Positions 42,337 through 52,496 of a DNA stretch of 64,000 bases are shown piece after piece. The stretch comes from Burkholderiaceae bacterium DAT-1 (GTDB taxonomy: Bacteria > Pseudomonadota > Gammaproteobacteria > Burkholderiales > Chitinimonadaceae): positions 124,001-188,000 of the forward strand of contig JAHRBI010000007.1 in the NCBI GenBank assembly GCA_019084025.1, written 5' to 3'. A program made the translations under genes and the position numbers. Position 1 is the stretch's first letter. Every line of letters starts with the position of its first letter. Under the pieces are notes generated by a model. The model saw nothing but the letters and a program-made list of their open reading frames with translations, made no database searches and was not told where the DNA came from.

Positions 42337-45039
42337 ATGAAATCTAAACTCAAGGCCTGCGCAATTGCAGTATCGTTAACAGCACTGCCGCTGTTTGCCG
42401 AATCTGCGGGTCTCGGTCGACTCAATGTCCTGTCTGGGCTGGGTCAACCGCTCAGGGCTGAAATCGATCTGGTTTCAGTTCAACCGGGTGAGGTGGAGTC
42501 CCTCAACATTGCCATGGCGTCTCCTGAGGCCTATCAAGATGCACATGTTGACTATCCTTCATCTTCCCTCGGCATCAAGTTTGCACTCAACAAGCGCGAT
42601 GACGGCCAGTACTACATTGCCGTGCGCTCGTCGCAATCAATTAACGAGCCTTTTCTCGATTTCCTGATTGAAGTGAAATGGGATGGCGGTCGCGTGTTGC
42701 GTGAGTACACCGCTTTGCTCGATCCAGTTGGATATACCCCGGGCAAGACAATCGCGCCAATTGCTGCGCCTGAGGCCGCCAAGCCGCGTGAAACCAAACC
42801 TGTTGTGACCACGCCGGCACCGAAGCCTGTCGAAGCGCCGGTTAGCAAGGTAGAAACACCCAAGGTTGAAGCGCCTGTTCGTAAAGAAGTGGCAGCACAG
42901 CCCAAGAGCGATACGACAGGCGAGTATACGGTCAAGAAGGGCGATACCCTCGGAACGATTGCACGCAATCAAAAGCAGGATGGCGTGAGCGTTGAACAGA
43001 TGCTGGTAAGCCTGTACCGCAATAACCAGGATGCATTTGACGGCAACAACATGAACCGTCTGAAAGCCGGTCGTGTGCTGAAGGTGCCGGGTAAGGATGA
43101 AGTCGCCAGCATTTCTGCCGGTGAAGCGCACAAGGAAATCGTTGCGCAGGCGGAAGACTGGAAGGCCTATCGCGATCGTCTGGCCAATGAGGGTACGACA
43201 CGGCCCGTTGATCATGACAAGGCCGCATCCCAGGGCAAGATCACAGCCAAGGTAGAAGAACCCAAGCCGGCAGGTGCAGCTGAAAACAAAGAAAAGCTGC
43301 AATTGTCAAAGGGTGAAGGCAAGAGCATCCAGCAAAAGATGCAGGCTCAGAAGGAAGAGTCGTCTGCTCGCAAGAAGGCACTGGATGATGCACAGCAACG
43401 CGTGTCTGACCTTGAGCAGAACGTCAAGAAGATGGAAAAAGTGCTGGCGATGAAGTCGCAGCACGGTAACGATATGCAAACTCAGGCAGAAAGTACCAAG
43501 GCCTTGAGAGAGCAAGCAAAGGCACTGGAAAAATCAGGTGCAAAGGAACCTGTCAAACCCGTTGAGCCGAAGCCAGCGCCCGAAGTGAAGGCGCCAGAGG
43601 CCAAGCCGGTAGCGGATAAGTCTGCGGAACAGGCAAAGGCACCCGAAAAAGAGGTTGTAGCCGCGAAGGAGGAGCCTAAGGTTGCGGCGCCTGAGCACAA
43701 GGAAGAGCCAAAAGCCGAAAACAAAGCGGCAGAGCATCCGGCAAAGCCTAAAAAGCCGAAATTTGAACTGCCTCCTGAGCCGAAGGAAGAGTCACTGCTT
43801 GATAATCCGCTGGTTCTGATTGGTGGATTGGCCGCGGTTGTTGCAGGGATTGGCGGCGGCTTGCTTGCGTTCCTGCGTCGCCGTAAGGGTGGATTCCAGG
43901 ATAGCATCATTACGGGTTCAGATCTGAAATCCAACACCGTACTCGGGAATACCGGCGGTGGTGTGATTAGCACCGGCGTCACCGAGAATTCATTCCTGAC
44001 CGACTTTAGTCGTGAAGGTCTGGGCACGATCGATACGGATGAGGTAGACCCGATTGCCGAAGCCGAGGTCTACATGGCCTATGGCCGTGACGCTCAGGCC
44101 GAAGAAATTCTGAAGGACGCCTTGGCTCGCGACGGCAGTCGTCAAGAGGTTCGCCTTAAGCTGCTCGAAATCTACAATGGGCGCAAGAATGTGTCTGCGT
44201 TTAATTCGGTTGCTCAAGATCTGCATTCCGCCACTCAGGGCGCGGGCTCGCTGTGGTCTGCTGCTGCGGAAATGGGTCGCTCCCTGGATCCGGAGAACGC
44301 GCTCTATCAGGGCACCTCTGCAATTGGTGACACCGTGCCCAATATGGCGGGTGTAGACGATGATATTCTGGCGACCGCACCGATCGACACCGAGAGTGCT
44401 CCGGAATTGGAAATCGAACCGCCTGCAGAGTTTGAACTTCCGCTAGACGAAATTGCTTCGGCTGATGGCGGTGTAGATGATGCAGTTCGCCAGGCAATTG
44501 CTTCGCAACTGGATGAGCCGCTGACTCTGGATGTCGAGCCCGCCGTCCCTTCGCTGGATGCCGCGCCTACCGAGGAGACGAATGAGGCTCCCGAGTTTGC
44601 GCTCGACTTCGATGTACTGGGTGATGTGGCTGATGCCGGTAGCGAAAAAGCCGTGGACGTAGCAGAAGAAGCCGCAACGCTCGACTTTGATGTCCAGCTG
44701 GATCTGGATTCGCCTGCGGCGGAAGAAAAGCTCGATTTTGAGTTTGAATTGCCTACTGAAGAAAAGCCTGCACAGGTCGCCGCAGAAGAGGTAGCGCCGT
44801 CGCTGCCTGAGCCGGACTTTAGCCTGGATCTCGAAGACCCGATTGATATTTCGGTTGAAGATACGCCACTGGACTTTGAGCAGGATATTGATGATCCCGT
44901 CTCTACCAAGATCGACCTCGCACGTGCTTACATTGACATGGGCGACAAGGAAGGTGCGCGTGAAATTCTGGAAGAAGCGCTCAAGGAAGGTAATGAGGAG
45001 CAGCAGGGCATTGCTAACGAGTTGCTGAGCAAGATTTGA
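42337..45039 (+). CDS. fimV: FimV-family polar/pilus assembly protein
   Basis: A 900-residue inner-membrane protein. It begins with a signal peptide (ACAIAVSLTALPLFAESAG), the FimV N-terminal region (GLGRLNVLSGLGQPLRAEID), a periplasmic LysM domain (about 194-251, EYTVKKGDTLGTIA), a Pro/Lys/Glu/Ala-rich and coiled linker, one membrane helix (about 490-515), then an acidic cytoplasmic part with a TPR-like C-terminal FimV motif (last 45 residues, KIDLARAYIDMGDKEGAREI). FimV/TspA proteins organise the cell pole, type IV pili and motility. Internal ATGs upstream (42283, 42316) are alternative starts; 42337 gives the cleanest signal peptide. The position ahead of truA is the usual one. Confidence 0.92.
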   Translation: MKSKLKACAIAVSLTALPLFAESAGLGRLNVLSGLGQPLRAEIDLVSVQPGEVESLNIAMASPEAYQDAHVDYPSSSLGIKFALNKRDDGQYYIAVRSSQSINEPFLDFLIEVKWDGGRVLREYTALLDPVGYTPGKTIAPIAAPEAAKPRETKPVVTTPAPKPVEAPVSKVETPKVEAPVRKEVAAQPKSDTTGEYTVKKGDTLGTIARNQKQDGVSVEQMLVSLYRNNQDAFDGNNMNRLKAGRVLKVPGKDEVASISAGEAHKEIVAQAEDWKAYRDRLANEGTTRPVDHDKAASQGKITAKVEEPKPAGAAENKEKLQLSKGEGKSIQQKMQAQKEESSARKKALDDAQQRVSDLEQNVKKMEKVLAMKSQHGNDMQTQAESTKALREQAKALEKSGAKEPVKPVEPKPAPEVKAPEAKPVADKSAEQAKAPEKEVVAAKEEPKVAAPEHKEEPKAENKAAEHPAKPKKPKFELPPEPKEESLLDNPLVLIGGLAAVVAGIGGGLLAFLRRRKGGFQDSIITGSDLKSNTVLGNTGGGVISTGVTENSFLTDFSREGLGTIDTDEVDPIAEAEVYMAYGRDAQAEEILKDALARDGSRQEVRLKLLEIYNGRKNVSAFNSVAQDLHSATQGAGSLWSAAAEMGRSLDPENALYQGTSAIGDTVPNMAGVDDDILATAPIDTESAPELEIEPPAEFELPLDEIASADGGVDDAVRQAIASQLDEPLTLDVEPAVPSLDAAPTEETNEAPEFALDFDVLGDVADAGSEKAVDVAEEAATLDFDVQLDLDSPAAEEKLDFEFELPTEEKPAQVAAEEVAPSLPEPDFSLDLEDPIDISVEDTPLDFEQDIDDPVSTKIDLARAYIDMGDKEGAREILEEALKEGNEEQQGIANELLSKI

Positions 45040-45063
45040 CGGTATAATCCGCGAATCGTGGTC

Positions 45064-45098
45064 AAAGGGCTGTCCACCGGGACCGCCCTTTGTTTTTT
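45064..45098 (+). terminator. Rho-independent terminator after fimV
   Basis: AAAGGGC pairs with GCCCTTT around a 14-base loop, then a G and six Ts. It ends 25 bases before truA. Confidence 0.82.
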
Positions 45099-45122
45099 CT
45101 GAGCTGATATAAGCAGGCGGGT

Positions 45123-45908
45123 ATGACGCGGATAGCGATTGCGCTTGAATACGATGGCAAGGCCTTTCTAGGGTGGCAATCGCAGCCCCACGGACAGTCC
45201 GTACAAGATGTATTAGAGCACGCGCTGATGCGATTGGGGGGCAAGCCCATTCGGGCACATGCTGCGGGACGTACGGATGCGGGTGTGCATGCAAGCAAGC
45301 AGATCGCTCACTTTGACGTGGATGTCAATCGCCCCATTACTGCCTGGGTACGCGGTGTAAACAGCTTCCTGCCCGACGGCTTGGCCGTACTCTGGGCGAG
45401 GGAAGTGCCCGAGACTTTTCATGCGCGATTTTCAGCCATGGCACGGCATTATCGCTACATCCTGCTGAATCACTCGGTTCGACCGGGCATTCAAGCAGGC
45501 AAGATTGGCTGGCATCACACGCCGCTGAATGTGGAAAACATGCAGGCAGCGGCAAACCATCTGCTGGGAGAACATGATTTCTCGAGTTTTCGCGCTGCAG
45601 ACTGTCAGGCGAAAAGTCCGATCAAAGTCATGCATCAATTCGATCTGCAGCGGGTAGGGGATTTAATCATTTGTGACACCAGTGCCAGTGGTTATTTGCA
45701 TCATATGGTGAGAAACATCATGGGGACGTTGGTGCATATTGGCAAAGGTGCACAGCCTCCAGAGTATATGAAACAACTCATTGCCGTGCGAAATCGAACC
45801 ATTGCACCGCCAACTTTTATGCCGGATGGATTGTATTTTACGGGGGTGACTTACCCGGACAGCTTTGATCTGGACACATTGCCGACATTCAGGCATGGTT
45901 TGATCTGA
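45123..45908 (+). CDS. truA: tRNA pseudouridine(38-40) synthase TruA
   Basis: A 261-residue pseudouridine synthase acting on positions 38-40 of the tRNA anticodon arm. The catalytic aspartate is Asp52 in GRTDAGVHA; other family marks are the start IALEYDGKAFLGWQSQP, the FHARF region and YLHHMVRNIMG. Length is standard. It is followed 16 bases later by trpF, so they probably share a transcript. Confidence 0.96.
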   Translation: MTRIAIALEYDGKAFLGWQSQPHGQSVQDVLEHALMRLGGKPIRAHAAGRTDAGVHASKQIAHFDVDVNRPITAWVRGVNSFLPDGLAVLWAREVPETFHARFSAMARHYRYILLNHSVRPGIQAGKIGWHHTPLNVENMQAAANHLLGEHDFSSFRAADCQAKSPIKVMHQFDLQRVGDLIICDTSASGYLHHMVRNIMGTLVHIGKGAQPPEYMKQLIAVRNRTIAPPTFMPDGLYFTGVTYPDSFDLDTLPTFRHGLI

Positions 45909-45924
45909 TTGTTGAAAGTCTGAA

Positions 45925-46557
45925 ATGAACTCAAGCAAGTCGTTTTGCCGCATTAAAATTTGCGGCATCAAAGATCCGCAAATGGCGGTCGACGTCGCAA
46001 GGCTCGGGGCGGATGCGATTGGTTTGGTATTTTATCCGCCAAGCGTCAGAAATCTGGACGTGGGACTGGCGCGGGAAATTGCTTTGTCAGTGCCGCCATT
46101 TGTGTCTGTCACAGGCCTCTTTGTTAATGCCGCAGCAGACACGATCGGCTCAGTATTGCAGCACGTGCCGCTCGATGTATTGCAGTTCCACGGTCAGGAG
46201 TCCAGGGACGAGTGTGAACGCTGGGGAAGGCCATATCTCAAAGCTGTCAGCGTCAAACCCGACCTGAATTTGGTAGAATATGCTCGGCGGTATCCCTCTG
46301 CACGTGGACTTTTGTGCGATACACCGTCAATTGTGGCACCGGGAGGAACCGGCGAATGCTTTGACTGGGGCCTGATTCCTGATGATCTGCCCTTGCCTTT
46401 GATCTTGTCCGGGGGATTGCACCCCGGCAATGTAGGGGATGCGATTGCGCAAACCCGACCCTGGGCGGTAGATGTGTCAAGTGGAGTGGAACGCGTCAAA
46501 GGCGTCAAGGATATTTCATTAATTGCCCGCTTTATTGAGGCGGTGCGCCAATCCTGA
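45925..46557 (+). CDS. trpF: Phosphoribosylanthranilate isomerase TrpF
   Basis: A 210-residue TIM-barrel enzyme of tryptophan synthesis (Amadori rearrangement of phosphoribosylanthranilate). The N-terminal KICGIKDPQ carries the catalytic Cys, and the C-terminal ILSGGLHPGNVGDAI and VDVSSGVE segments bind the phosphate and carry the catalytic Asp. It is monofunctional, not fused to TrpC. It stands with trpB and trpA; trpE, G, D and C must be elsewhere, as is usual in this group. No leader-peptide attenuator is visible. Confidence 0.96.
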   Translation: MNSSKSFCRIKICGIKDPQMAVDVARLGADAIGLVFYPPSVRNLDVGLAREIALSVPPFVSVTGLFVNAAADTIGSVLQHVPLDVLQFHGQESRDECERWGRPYLKAVSVKPDLNLVEYARRYPSARGLLCDTPSIVAPGGTGECFDWGLIPDDLPLPLILSGGLHPGNVGDAIAQTRPWAVDVSSGVERVKGVKDISLIARFIEAVRQS

Positions 46558-46600
46558 ATGAGTGGTGGCCGATTGGCCGCATAATTCCGAGAGATTTTCA

Positions 46601-47824
46601 ATGCAAGCTGCTGACCTGCAGATTCCTTCGCAATACGATTTGCCAGATGCACACGGACATTTCGGTCCCTATGGCGGCACGTATGTAGCTGAAACCCTGA
46701 TGGCCGCGCTGGACGAATTGCGCGACGAATATCTCCGTGCAAAGGCTGATCCGGCATTCATGGAGGAATACCGGTACGAGCTACGGCATTATGTCGGGCG
46801 CCCCAGCCCGATTTACCATGCGAAGCATTTGTCCGAGAAGGTAGGTGGCGCGCAAATTTTCCTTAAGCGGGAAGACCTGAATCACACCGGCGCTCACAAA
46901 ATCAATAACACTATTGGCCAGGCCTTGCTTGCTCGGCGGATGGGCAAGAAGCGCGTGATCGCAGAAACCGGGGCAGGTCAGCATGGCGTGGCATCTGCAA
47001 CGGTTGCGGCTCGCTACGGTATGGAGTGTGTGGTGTACATGGGCTCGGAGGACATAAAACGTCAAGCTGCCAATGTATATCGCATGAAACTGCTTGGTGC
47101 GACTGTCGTGCCTGTAGATAGTGGCAGTAAGACGCTGAAAGATGCGCTGAACGAGGCGATGCGCGATTGGGTCACCAATATCGATTCCACATTCTACATA
47201 CTGGGGACGGCTGCAGGCCCACATCCCTATCCGATGCTTGTGCGCGATTTCCAGGCAGTGATTGGCGAGGAATCCAAAGTACAAATGGTCGACCTGGTGG
47301 GGCGACAACCTGATGCGGTTGTGGCATGTGTGGGCGGTGGCTCGAATGCAATCGGTATGTTCTATCCCTACATTCAGGTACCAGGCGTTCGTTTGATTGG
47401 AGTCGAAGCTGGCGGCTCAGGCATCGAATCCGGCAAGCATGCTGCGCCGCTCAGTGCGGGTCGTCCCGGTGTGCTGCATGGCAACCGTACTTACCTGATG
47501 CAGGATGCCGCAGGGCAGATTATCGAAACCCACTCCGTTTCGGCAGGTTTGGATTATCCGGGTGTCGGGCCGGAACACAGCTACCTGAAAGACATCGGCC
47601 GTGTTGAATATACTGCCGCAAATGATGATGAGGCTCTGGCAGCATTCCACGAGTTGTGTCGTCTTGAAGGGATTATTCCCGCACTGGAATCCAGTCATGC
47701 AGTTGCTGCAGCGCGCAAGCTTGCGGCAGGCATGTCAAAGGACCAGATTGTATTGGTGAATTTGTCGGGTCGCGGTGACAAGGATATCAATACCGTCGCT
47801 CAGGCATCTGGTATTGAGCTGTAA
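46601..47824 (+). CDS. trpB: Tryptophan synthase beta subunit TrpB
   Basis: A 407-residue PLP enzyme that joins indole and serine. The PLP lysine is Lys100 in [11 protein letters not shown], with the GGGSNA phosphate loop in [11 protein letters not shown] and the C-terminal [11 protein letters not shown]. The N-terminal [14 protein letters not shown] is typical of class TrpB1. The ATG at 46601 follows GAGAG; the frame is open to 46562, which would add 13 unrelated residues. It pairs with trpA 29 bases downstream. Confidence 0.97.
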   Translation: MQAADLQIPSQYDLPDAHGHFGPYGGTYVAETLMAALDELRDEYLRAKADPAFMEEYRYELRHYVGRPSPIYHAKHLSEKVGGAQIFLKREDLNHTGAHKINNTIGQALLARRMGKKRVIAETGAGQHGVASATVAARYGMECVVYMGSEDIKRQAANVYRMKLLGATVVPVDSGSKTLKDALNEAMRDWVTNIDSTFYILGTAAGPHPYPMLVRDFQAVIGEESKVQMVDLVGRQPDAVVACVGGGSNAIGMFYPYIQVPGVRLIGVEAGGSGIESGKHAAPLSAGRPGVLHGNRTYLMQDAAGQIIETHSVSAGLDYPGVGPEHSYLKDIGRVEYTAANDDEALAAFHELCRLEGIIPALESSHAVAAARKLAAGMSKDQIVLVNLSGRGDKDINTVAQASGIEL

Positions 47825-47853
47825 GCCTGAGAATATCGAGGAAAGCATTCGAC

Positions 47854-48657
47854 ATGACACGCATTGAAGACACATTCTCCAGGTTGAAGTCGGCAGGCAG
47901 GCAGGCGCTGATCCCATTCATTACCGCTGGTGACCCTCATCCGGCGGCAACGGTCGGGCTGATGCATGCTTTGGTGACGGGGGGCGCAGATATCATCGAG
48001 CTGGGTGTTCCTTTCTCGGACCCGATGGCTGACGGACCAATCATCCAGCGTGCCGGTGAGCGCGCACTGGCGCACGGCGTGACCCTGACTGACGTGATCG
48101 GGATGGTACGCGAATTCCGTCGCCGCGATACAACGACACCTGTCGTGCTGATGGGCTATGCCAATCCCGTAGAAGCAATGGGCTACACGGTCTTTGCCGA
48201 GCAATCGGCAGCGGCAGGTGTGGATGGGGCGCTTCTGGTTGATTTGCCGCCAGAAGAAGCGGGTGATTTGTCCGCTACGCTCAAGGCTCACCAGCTTGAT
48301 TTGATTTTCTTGCTGGCTCCGACTACGCCCGACCATCGAATCAAACGGGTGTCAGAGCTTGCGACCGGCTATGTTTACTACGTCTCCCTTAAGGGGGTGA
48401 CCGGGGCTGCAACGCTCGATCTGTCCGATGTATCGGTTCAGCTCGATCGCTTACGCTCGGTGGTTACGCTTCCTATCGGTGTGGGTTTTGGCATTCGCGA
48501 TGCGGCCTCCGCTCAGGCGATCTCTCGCATGGCCGATGCTGTTGTGATTGGCTCACGCTTGGTTCAGGAAGTTGAGGAGCACGGCGCGGATGCTGCACCA
48601 AGACTGGTAGCACTTTTGCGCGAAATCCGTACTGCAATGGATGCTGGTGCGAAGTAA
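47854..48657 (+). CDS. trpA: Tryptophan synthase alpha subunit TrpA
   Basis: A 267-residue TIM-barrel enzyme that splits indole-3-glycerol phosphate. Catalytic residues Glu49 and Asp60 are in [15 protein letters not shown], in the same numbering as the enteric enzyme. Other family marks are [13 protein letters not shown] and [15 protein letters not shown] precedes the ATG. It forms the alpha2-beta2 complex with TrpB, passing indole through the tunnel. Confidence 0.97.
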   Translation: MTRIEDTFSRLKSAGRQALIPFITAGDPHPAATVGLMHALVTGGADIIELGVPFSDPMADGPIIQRAGERALAHGVTLTDVIGMVREFRRRDTTTPVVLMGYANPVEAMGYTVFAEQSAAAGVDGALLVDLPPEEAGDLSATLKAHQLDLIFLLAPTTPDHRIKRVSELATGYVYYVSLKGVTGAATLDLSDVSVQLDRLRSVVTLPIGVGFGIRDAASAQAISRMADAVVIGSRLVQEVEEHGADAAPRLVALLREIRTAMDAGAK

Positions 48658-48788
48658 CGCGTGTCACCCGATCATTGATGAAACGGGATGCGTTCGGGTA
48701 AGCTGTCGGGTTCAGAGCATAAACAAATCATGATGCAGCCCGATTCATCGAGGTAAAAGCATCAAGCATGTACCCGCGTGCCACACTA

Positions 48789-48809
48789 CGATCAGGCATA
48801 GTCTGATCG
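48789..48809 (+). other. Hairpin just upstream of the accD ribosome-binding site
   Basis: CGATCAG and CTGATCG form a perfect seven-base stem with a seven-base loop that ends three bases before the AGGAG of accD. The rest of the 165-base trpA-accD gap shows no gene or strong terminator. It may be an operator or a translational control element. Confidence 0.4.
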
Positions 48810-48822
48810 CCAGGAGAAGTTG

Positions 48823-49689
48823 ATGAGTTGGTTTCAGAAGCTGTTGCCGCCAAAGATCAAGGCCAAGTCAAGCGGCCCATCGAAGTCGGTGCCAGAAGGT
48901 TTGTGGAGCAAGTGTCCTGCCTGCGAGGCAGTTCTGTATCGCACAGACCTCGACAATAATCTGGATGTCTGCCCCAAGTGTAGTCATCACATTGGCATTA
49001 ATGCCCGTCGTCGTCTTGATGTATTGCTTGATCAAGAAGGGCGTTTTGAGATCGGTGCCGATGTGCGTCCGATCGATATCCTGAAGTTTAAGGATTCGAA
49101 GCGTTATCCCGACCGTCTTGAGCATGCTCAGGAAGTGTCTGGCGAAGATGATGCAATGGTTGTGATGCAGGGCGCGATTCATACACTCCCCGTTGTTGTC
49201 GCTGCATTTGAATTCAAGTTCATTGGCGGTTCGATGGGGTCGGTAGTTGGCGAGCGTTTCGTGCGCGGCGTGAAAGTTGCCATGGAAAATCGCTGCCCCT
49301 TTATTTGCGTAGCTGCATCTGGCGGCGCGCGGATGCAGGAAGGCCTGACCTCACTGATGCAGATGGCCAAGACATCCGCTGTGCTGGCAAAGTTGGCTGA
49401 TGAAAAGCTACCGTTTATTTCCGTCCTGACTGATCCGACCATGGGTGGTGTGTCAGCGTCATTTGCTTTCCTGGGTGATGTGGTTGTGGCTGAACCCGGT
49501 GCATTGATTGGTTTCGCGGGTCCGCGAGTGATCGAGCAAACCGTACGCGAAACGCTGCCAGAAGGCTTTCAGCGTGCCGAGTTCCTGCTTGAAAAAGGCG
49601 CGATTGATATGATCATTGATCGCCGCGAAATGCGTAAGCGACTCGCCGGACTGATTACCTTGCTGAGTAAGCAGCTCTCTGTAGCCTGA
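48823..49689 (+). CDS. accD: Acetyl-CoA carboxylase carboxyltransferase subunit beta AccD
   Basis: A 288-residue subunit of acetyl-CoA carboxylase, committing acetyl-CoA to fatty acid synthesis. An N-terminal zinc ribbon has Cys31, Cys34, Cys50 and Cys53 (CPAC and CPKC); the crotonase-fold core has SGGARMQEG and [12 protein letters not shown]. The ATG at 48823 has AGGAG seven bases upstream; a TTG one codon earlier is rejected. The gene sits between trpA and folC, its common place in betaproteobacteria. Confidence 0.97.
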   Translation: MSWFQKLLPPKIKAKSSGPSKSVPEGLWSKCPACEAVLYRTDLDNNLDVCPKCSHHIGINARRRLDVLLDQEGRFEIGADVRPIDILKFKDSKRYPDRLEHAQEVSGEDDAMVVMQGAIHTLPVVVAAFEFKFIGGSMGSVVGERFVRGVKVAMENRCPFICVAASGGARMQEGLTSLMQMAKTSAVLAKLADEKLPFISVLTDPTMGGVSASFAFLGDVVVAEPGALIGFAGPRVIEQTVRETLPEGFQRAEFLLEKGAIDMIIDRREMRKRLAGLITLLSKQLSVA

Positions 49690-49711
49690 TATTGGCGTAT
49701 TGTGATCGTGA

Positions 49712-49752
49712 ACATGCCTTGATAGTGGAAGCTGTCAGGGCATGTGCGCTTT
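49712..49752 (+). terminator. Weak terminator-like stem after accD
   Basis: ACATGCCTTGA pairs with TCAGGGCATGT (eleven pairs, one G-U) around a 12-base loop, with only four Ts a few bases later. It may be a processing or weak termination site within the housekeeping run. Confidence 0.4.
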
Positions 49753-49785
49753 TGGTACGTCCGAATTGCCTGAAATTCTGCTCGA

Positions 49786-51075
49786 ATGAAGTCCGCTGCC
49801 ATGAAAATCGAAAACCGCATGACGCTTGCTCAATGGCTAACCCATTTGGAAGCCATCCATCCGATTACCATTGATATGGGACTCGAACGAGTCCGCCGTG
49901 TGCGTGATGTCATGGTACTCAGTCCCGCCTTTCCGGTGGTCATTGTTGGCGGCACCAATGGGAAGGGATCAACATGTGCCATGCTGACTGCCATCTTCAG
50001 GGCAGCTGGCTACAAAGTTGGGACATACACCAGCCCACATCTCATTCGATATAACGAGCGCGTGTGTATTAATGGCTTACCTGCTGGCGATGAAGACATC
50101 GTTGAGTCATTTTCCGCGATTGAGGAAGCGCGTGGCGAGACTTCGCTGACCTACTTTGAATTCGGCACACTGGCGGCGATGCACCAATTTGTGAGCGCAA
50201 ATGTCGATGTTGCAATTCTCGAGGTCGGGTTGGGCGGTCGGCTGGACGCCGTGAATATCTTTGAGCCGGATGTTTCTGCCGTGGTCAGCGTCGACCTCGA
50301 TCATCAAAGCTATTTGGGCGATACGCGTGAGGCGATTGGCTTTGAAAAGGCGGGCATTTTCCGTTCAGGTAAGCCTGCTATCTATGGTGAGCCACATCCA
50401 CCCGCGACCTTGGTTGCACATGCCCAGTCCATCGGCGCCGATCTGTGGTGTATCGGACGTGATTTCGGTTTTGTGAACGAAACAACGCAGTGGCGCTGGA
50501 CAAGTAAAAATGGCAACAAACCGGGTTTGCCATTCCCGGCATTGCGGGGTGCGTTCCAACTGGGTAATGCAAGTGTCGTGATTGCCATCCTGGAGCAATT
50601 GCGGGATCGTGTTCCAGTCTCAATGGGCGATATCAAACGTGGACTGGTTGAAGTGGAATTAGCGGGGCGTTTTCAGGTATTGCCGGGTCGGCCATCCGTT
50701 GTATTGGATGTTGGCCATAATCCGCACGCAGCCAAGTCACTCGCAAACAATTTGCTCAATCAGGGATTCTTTGAATCGACCCGTGCCATTTTTGGTGCGA
50801 TGGCCGACAAGGATATCGCTGGGGTCATCGAACTGCTCAAAGACCAGATTGATATCTGGCATCTTGTTTCACTACCCATGCCTCGTGCGGCCTCAGCGCA
50901 GGCAATTGCCAGCGTCTTGGCTGCTTCGGGGGCAAAGGGCAGGGTGATTTTGCACGATAATATGAGCACAGCATGGGAGGCAGCCTGTAAGGATGCCGGC
51001 GAAAATGATAGAATCGTGGTATTTGGGTCATTCGTGACTGTTGCAGAGGCAATGGTTGCGCGTGGTCAGGGCTAA
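49786..51075 (+). CDS. folC: Bifunctional dihydrofolate/folylpolyglutamate synthase FolC
   Basis: A 429-residue Mur-ligase-like enzyme that adds glutamate to dihydropteroate and to folates. The P-loop GGTNGKGST is at 55-63, with the TSPHL folate-site segment and the second ATP-site region VLDVGHNPHA. The true start may be a Met at 49801, five codons further in; neither has a strong ribosome-binding site. It is followed by the SPOR-domain gene 32 bases on. Confidence 0.95.
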   Translation: MKSAAMKIENRMTLAQWLTHLEAIHPITIDMGLERVRRVRDVMVLSPAFPVVIVGGTNGKGSTCAMLTAIFRAAGYKVGTYTSPHLIRYNERVCINGLPAGDEDIVESFSAIEEARGETSLTYFEFGTLAAMHQFVSANVDVAILEVGLGGRLDAVNIFEPDVSAVVSVDLDHQSYLGDTREAIGFEKAGIFRSGKPAIYGEPHPPATLVAHAQSIGADLWCIGRDFGFVNETTQWRWTSKNGNKPGLPFPALRGAFQLGNASVVIAILEQLRDRVPVSMGDIKRGLVEVELAGRFQVLPGRPSVVLDVGHNPHAAKSLANNLLNQGFFESTRAIFGAMADKDIAGVIELLKDQIDIWHLVSLPMPRAASAQAIASVLAASGAKGRVILHDNMSTAWEAACKDAGENDRIVVFGSFVTVAEAMVARGQG

Positions 51076-51107
51076 TTGATTCATTATTTTCCGGGATTGA
51101 CTTGCTG

Positions 51108-51962
51108 ATGGCCGAAGCACCGATCAGTGAAGAACTCACACTGTTGAAAAAACGCGCGAGACGCCGTCTGGTTGGCGCTTTCGTGCTGATGCTTGCCGCG
51201 CTTGTCGTGCTATGGACTGTCCTGGACGATAAACCCCCTCAGGCTCTGCTCAATCAATCCGTGTCCATTTTGAGCAGTAAACCGCTGGTGAGTGCGGGTC
51301 ATAATGCCACATCCGATCAGCCAGCTACTCCTGGTGCCGTGGATCGTGCACAGGCTGCCGCACGTAACGCGCCTTCTAACTCGCCTGTTGAAGTGACAGA
51401 TCAGCCGAAAGTGACGCCCGCCGTGCTACCTGCCACGGCTGCGCTGCCTGCCTCCGAAGTGAAGCAGGCGCCTCTGGTAGCTGATAATAAGCCTGCCGTT
51501 CAATCCAGTCCGGCGGTTTCAAAGCCGAATATCGATGCCAAGCCGGTCGATAAGCATGATGCTAAAATCGATGTGAAGCGGGATGTGAAGCCACATCAGG
51601 ACGTCAAACCATCTCACGATGATGAGAAGGCACGCAAAGCAGAGCGTATTCTGAATGGCCTGGGTGACGTTTCAGCAGCAGCCGCTCATAAAGACGCAAA
51701 TGCACATCCTTCCGTGGCTGCTGATTCTGTCAGTTCGGTTTTCCTGCAGATTGCGGCCTTTGCTGATAAATCCAAAGCATCAGCGCTTGCTGATAAAATG
51801 AAATCAGCAGGCGTTCATCCAGTCATGGCGACCGTCGAAAGTGAACACGGCACCTTGACGCGATTACGTGCCGGGCCTTTTGCATCCAAGGATGCCGCCC
51901 AGTCAGCCAAGTCTAAACTGCAAGCCATCGGCATCAGCAGTCAGATCGTCGGCGCTAAATAA
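51108..51962 (+). CDS. SPOR-domain membrane protein (DedD-like)
   Basis: A 284-residue bitopic protein. A short basic cytoplasmic N-terminus (KKRARRRLVG) is followed by one membrane helix (about 22-42, AFVLMLAALVVLWTVL), a long Ala/Pro/Lys/Asp-rich periplasmic linker and a C-terminal SPOR domain (about 207-284, VFLQIAAFADKSKASALADK, then RLRAGPF). SPOR domains bind denuded septal peptidoglycan; DedD acts in division. The folC-SPOR-cvpA-purF order is the DedD context. The ATG at 51108 is chosen over a TTG at 51102. Confidence 0.9.
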   Translation: MAEAPISEELTLLKKRARRRLVGAFVLMLAALVVLWTVLDDKPPQALLNQSVSILSSKPLVSAGHNATSDQPATPGAVDRAQAAARNAPSNSPVEVTDQPKVTPAVLPATAALPASEVKQAPLVADNKPAVQSSPAVSKPNIDAKPVDKHDAKIDVKRDVKPHQDVKPSHDDEKARKAERILNGLGDVSAAAAHKDANAHPSVAADSVSSVFLQIAAFADKSKASALADKMKSAGVHPVMATVESEHGTLTRLRAGPFASKDAAQSAKSKLQAIGISSQIVGAK

Positions 51963-51984
51963 TGCATGCAGGGAGGAGGCCAAG

Positions 51985-52476
51985 ATGACAATGTTTGATT
52001 ATGCGGTGCTTGTCATCCTCGGGCTGTCTGTCCTTCTCTCTGTTATCCGTGGCGGCGTGTCTGAAATGATCTCGCTGGGGGCGTGGCTGCTTGCTTTTGT
52101 GCTCGCACAGCATTTTGCGGCGCCACTATCAGCTCATCTTCCTCAGGAAATTCCCACTGAACCCCTGCGTATTGTTGCGGCGTTCGTCGGGATCTTCCTG
52201 GGTGTCTGGTTTTTTTCTGCCATTGTAAGAATCACTCTTGCGCAATTTATCAAGGCAAGTGGTCTTGCACCGCTTGATCGCTTGATTGGCGCACTGTTTG
52301 GTCTTGCAAGAGGTTGTCTATTGTGTGTGGTGCTCGTGATTGTTGCGGGTATGACCAGCCTGCCCAGACAGCCTGTGTGGCGAAATGCAATGTTCAGCCC
52401 GCCTTTGGAGGCGATGGCGACTGTGATCAAGCCTGTCTTGCCTGAAGCACTTTCGAGGCAGGTCAGGTACGAATGA
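51985..52476 (+). CDS. cvpA: CvpA family membrane protein
   Basis: A 163-residue protein with four membrane helices (about 4-22, 27-46, 63-85 and 103-125) matching CvpA, first known for colicin V production and later linked to envelope stress and bile tolerance. AGGAGG precedes the ATG at 51985; the frame is open far upstream into the SPOR gene, which I treat as chance. It precedes purF by 20 bases, the classical cvpA-purF operon. Confidence 0.92.
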   Translation: MTMFDYAVLVILGLSVLLSVIRGGVSEMISLGAWLLAFVLAQHFAAPLSAHLPQEIPTEPLRIVAAFVGIFLGVWFFSAIVRITLAQFIKASGLAPLDRLIGALFGLARGCLLCVVLVIVAGMTSLPRQPVWRNAMFSPPLEAMATVIKPVLPEALSRQVRYE

Positions 52477-52496
52477 CTCTTTAGCAAGGAAGCAAC

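Noticed and set aside
45901-46600. Trp leader peptide and attenuator for trpF-trpB-trpA
   Set aside because: No short frame with tandem Trp codons and no competing terminator stems were found upstream of trpF or trpB.
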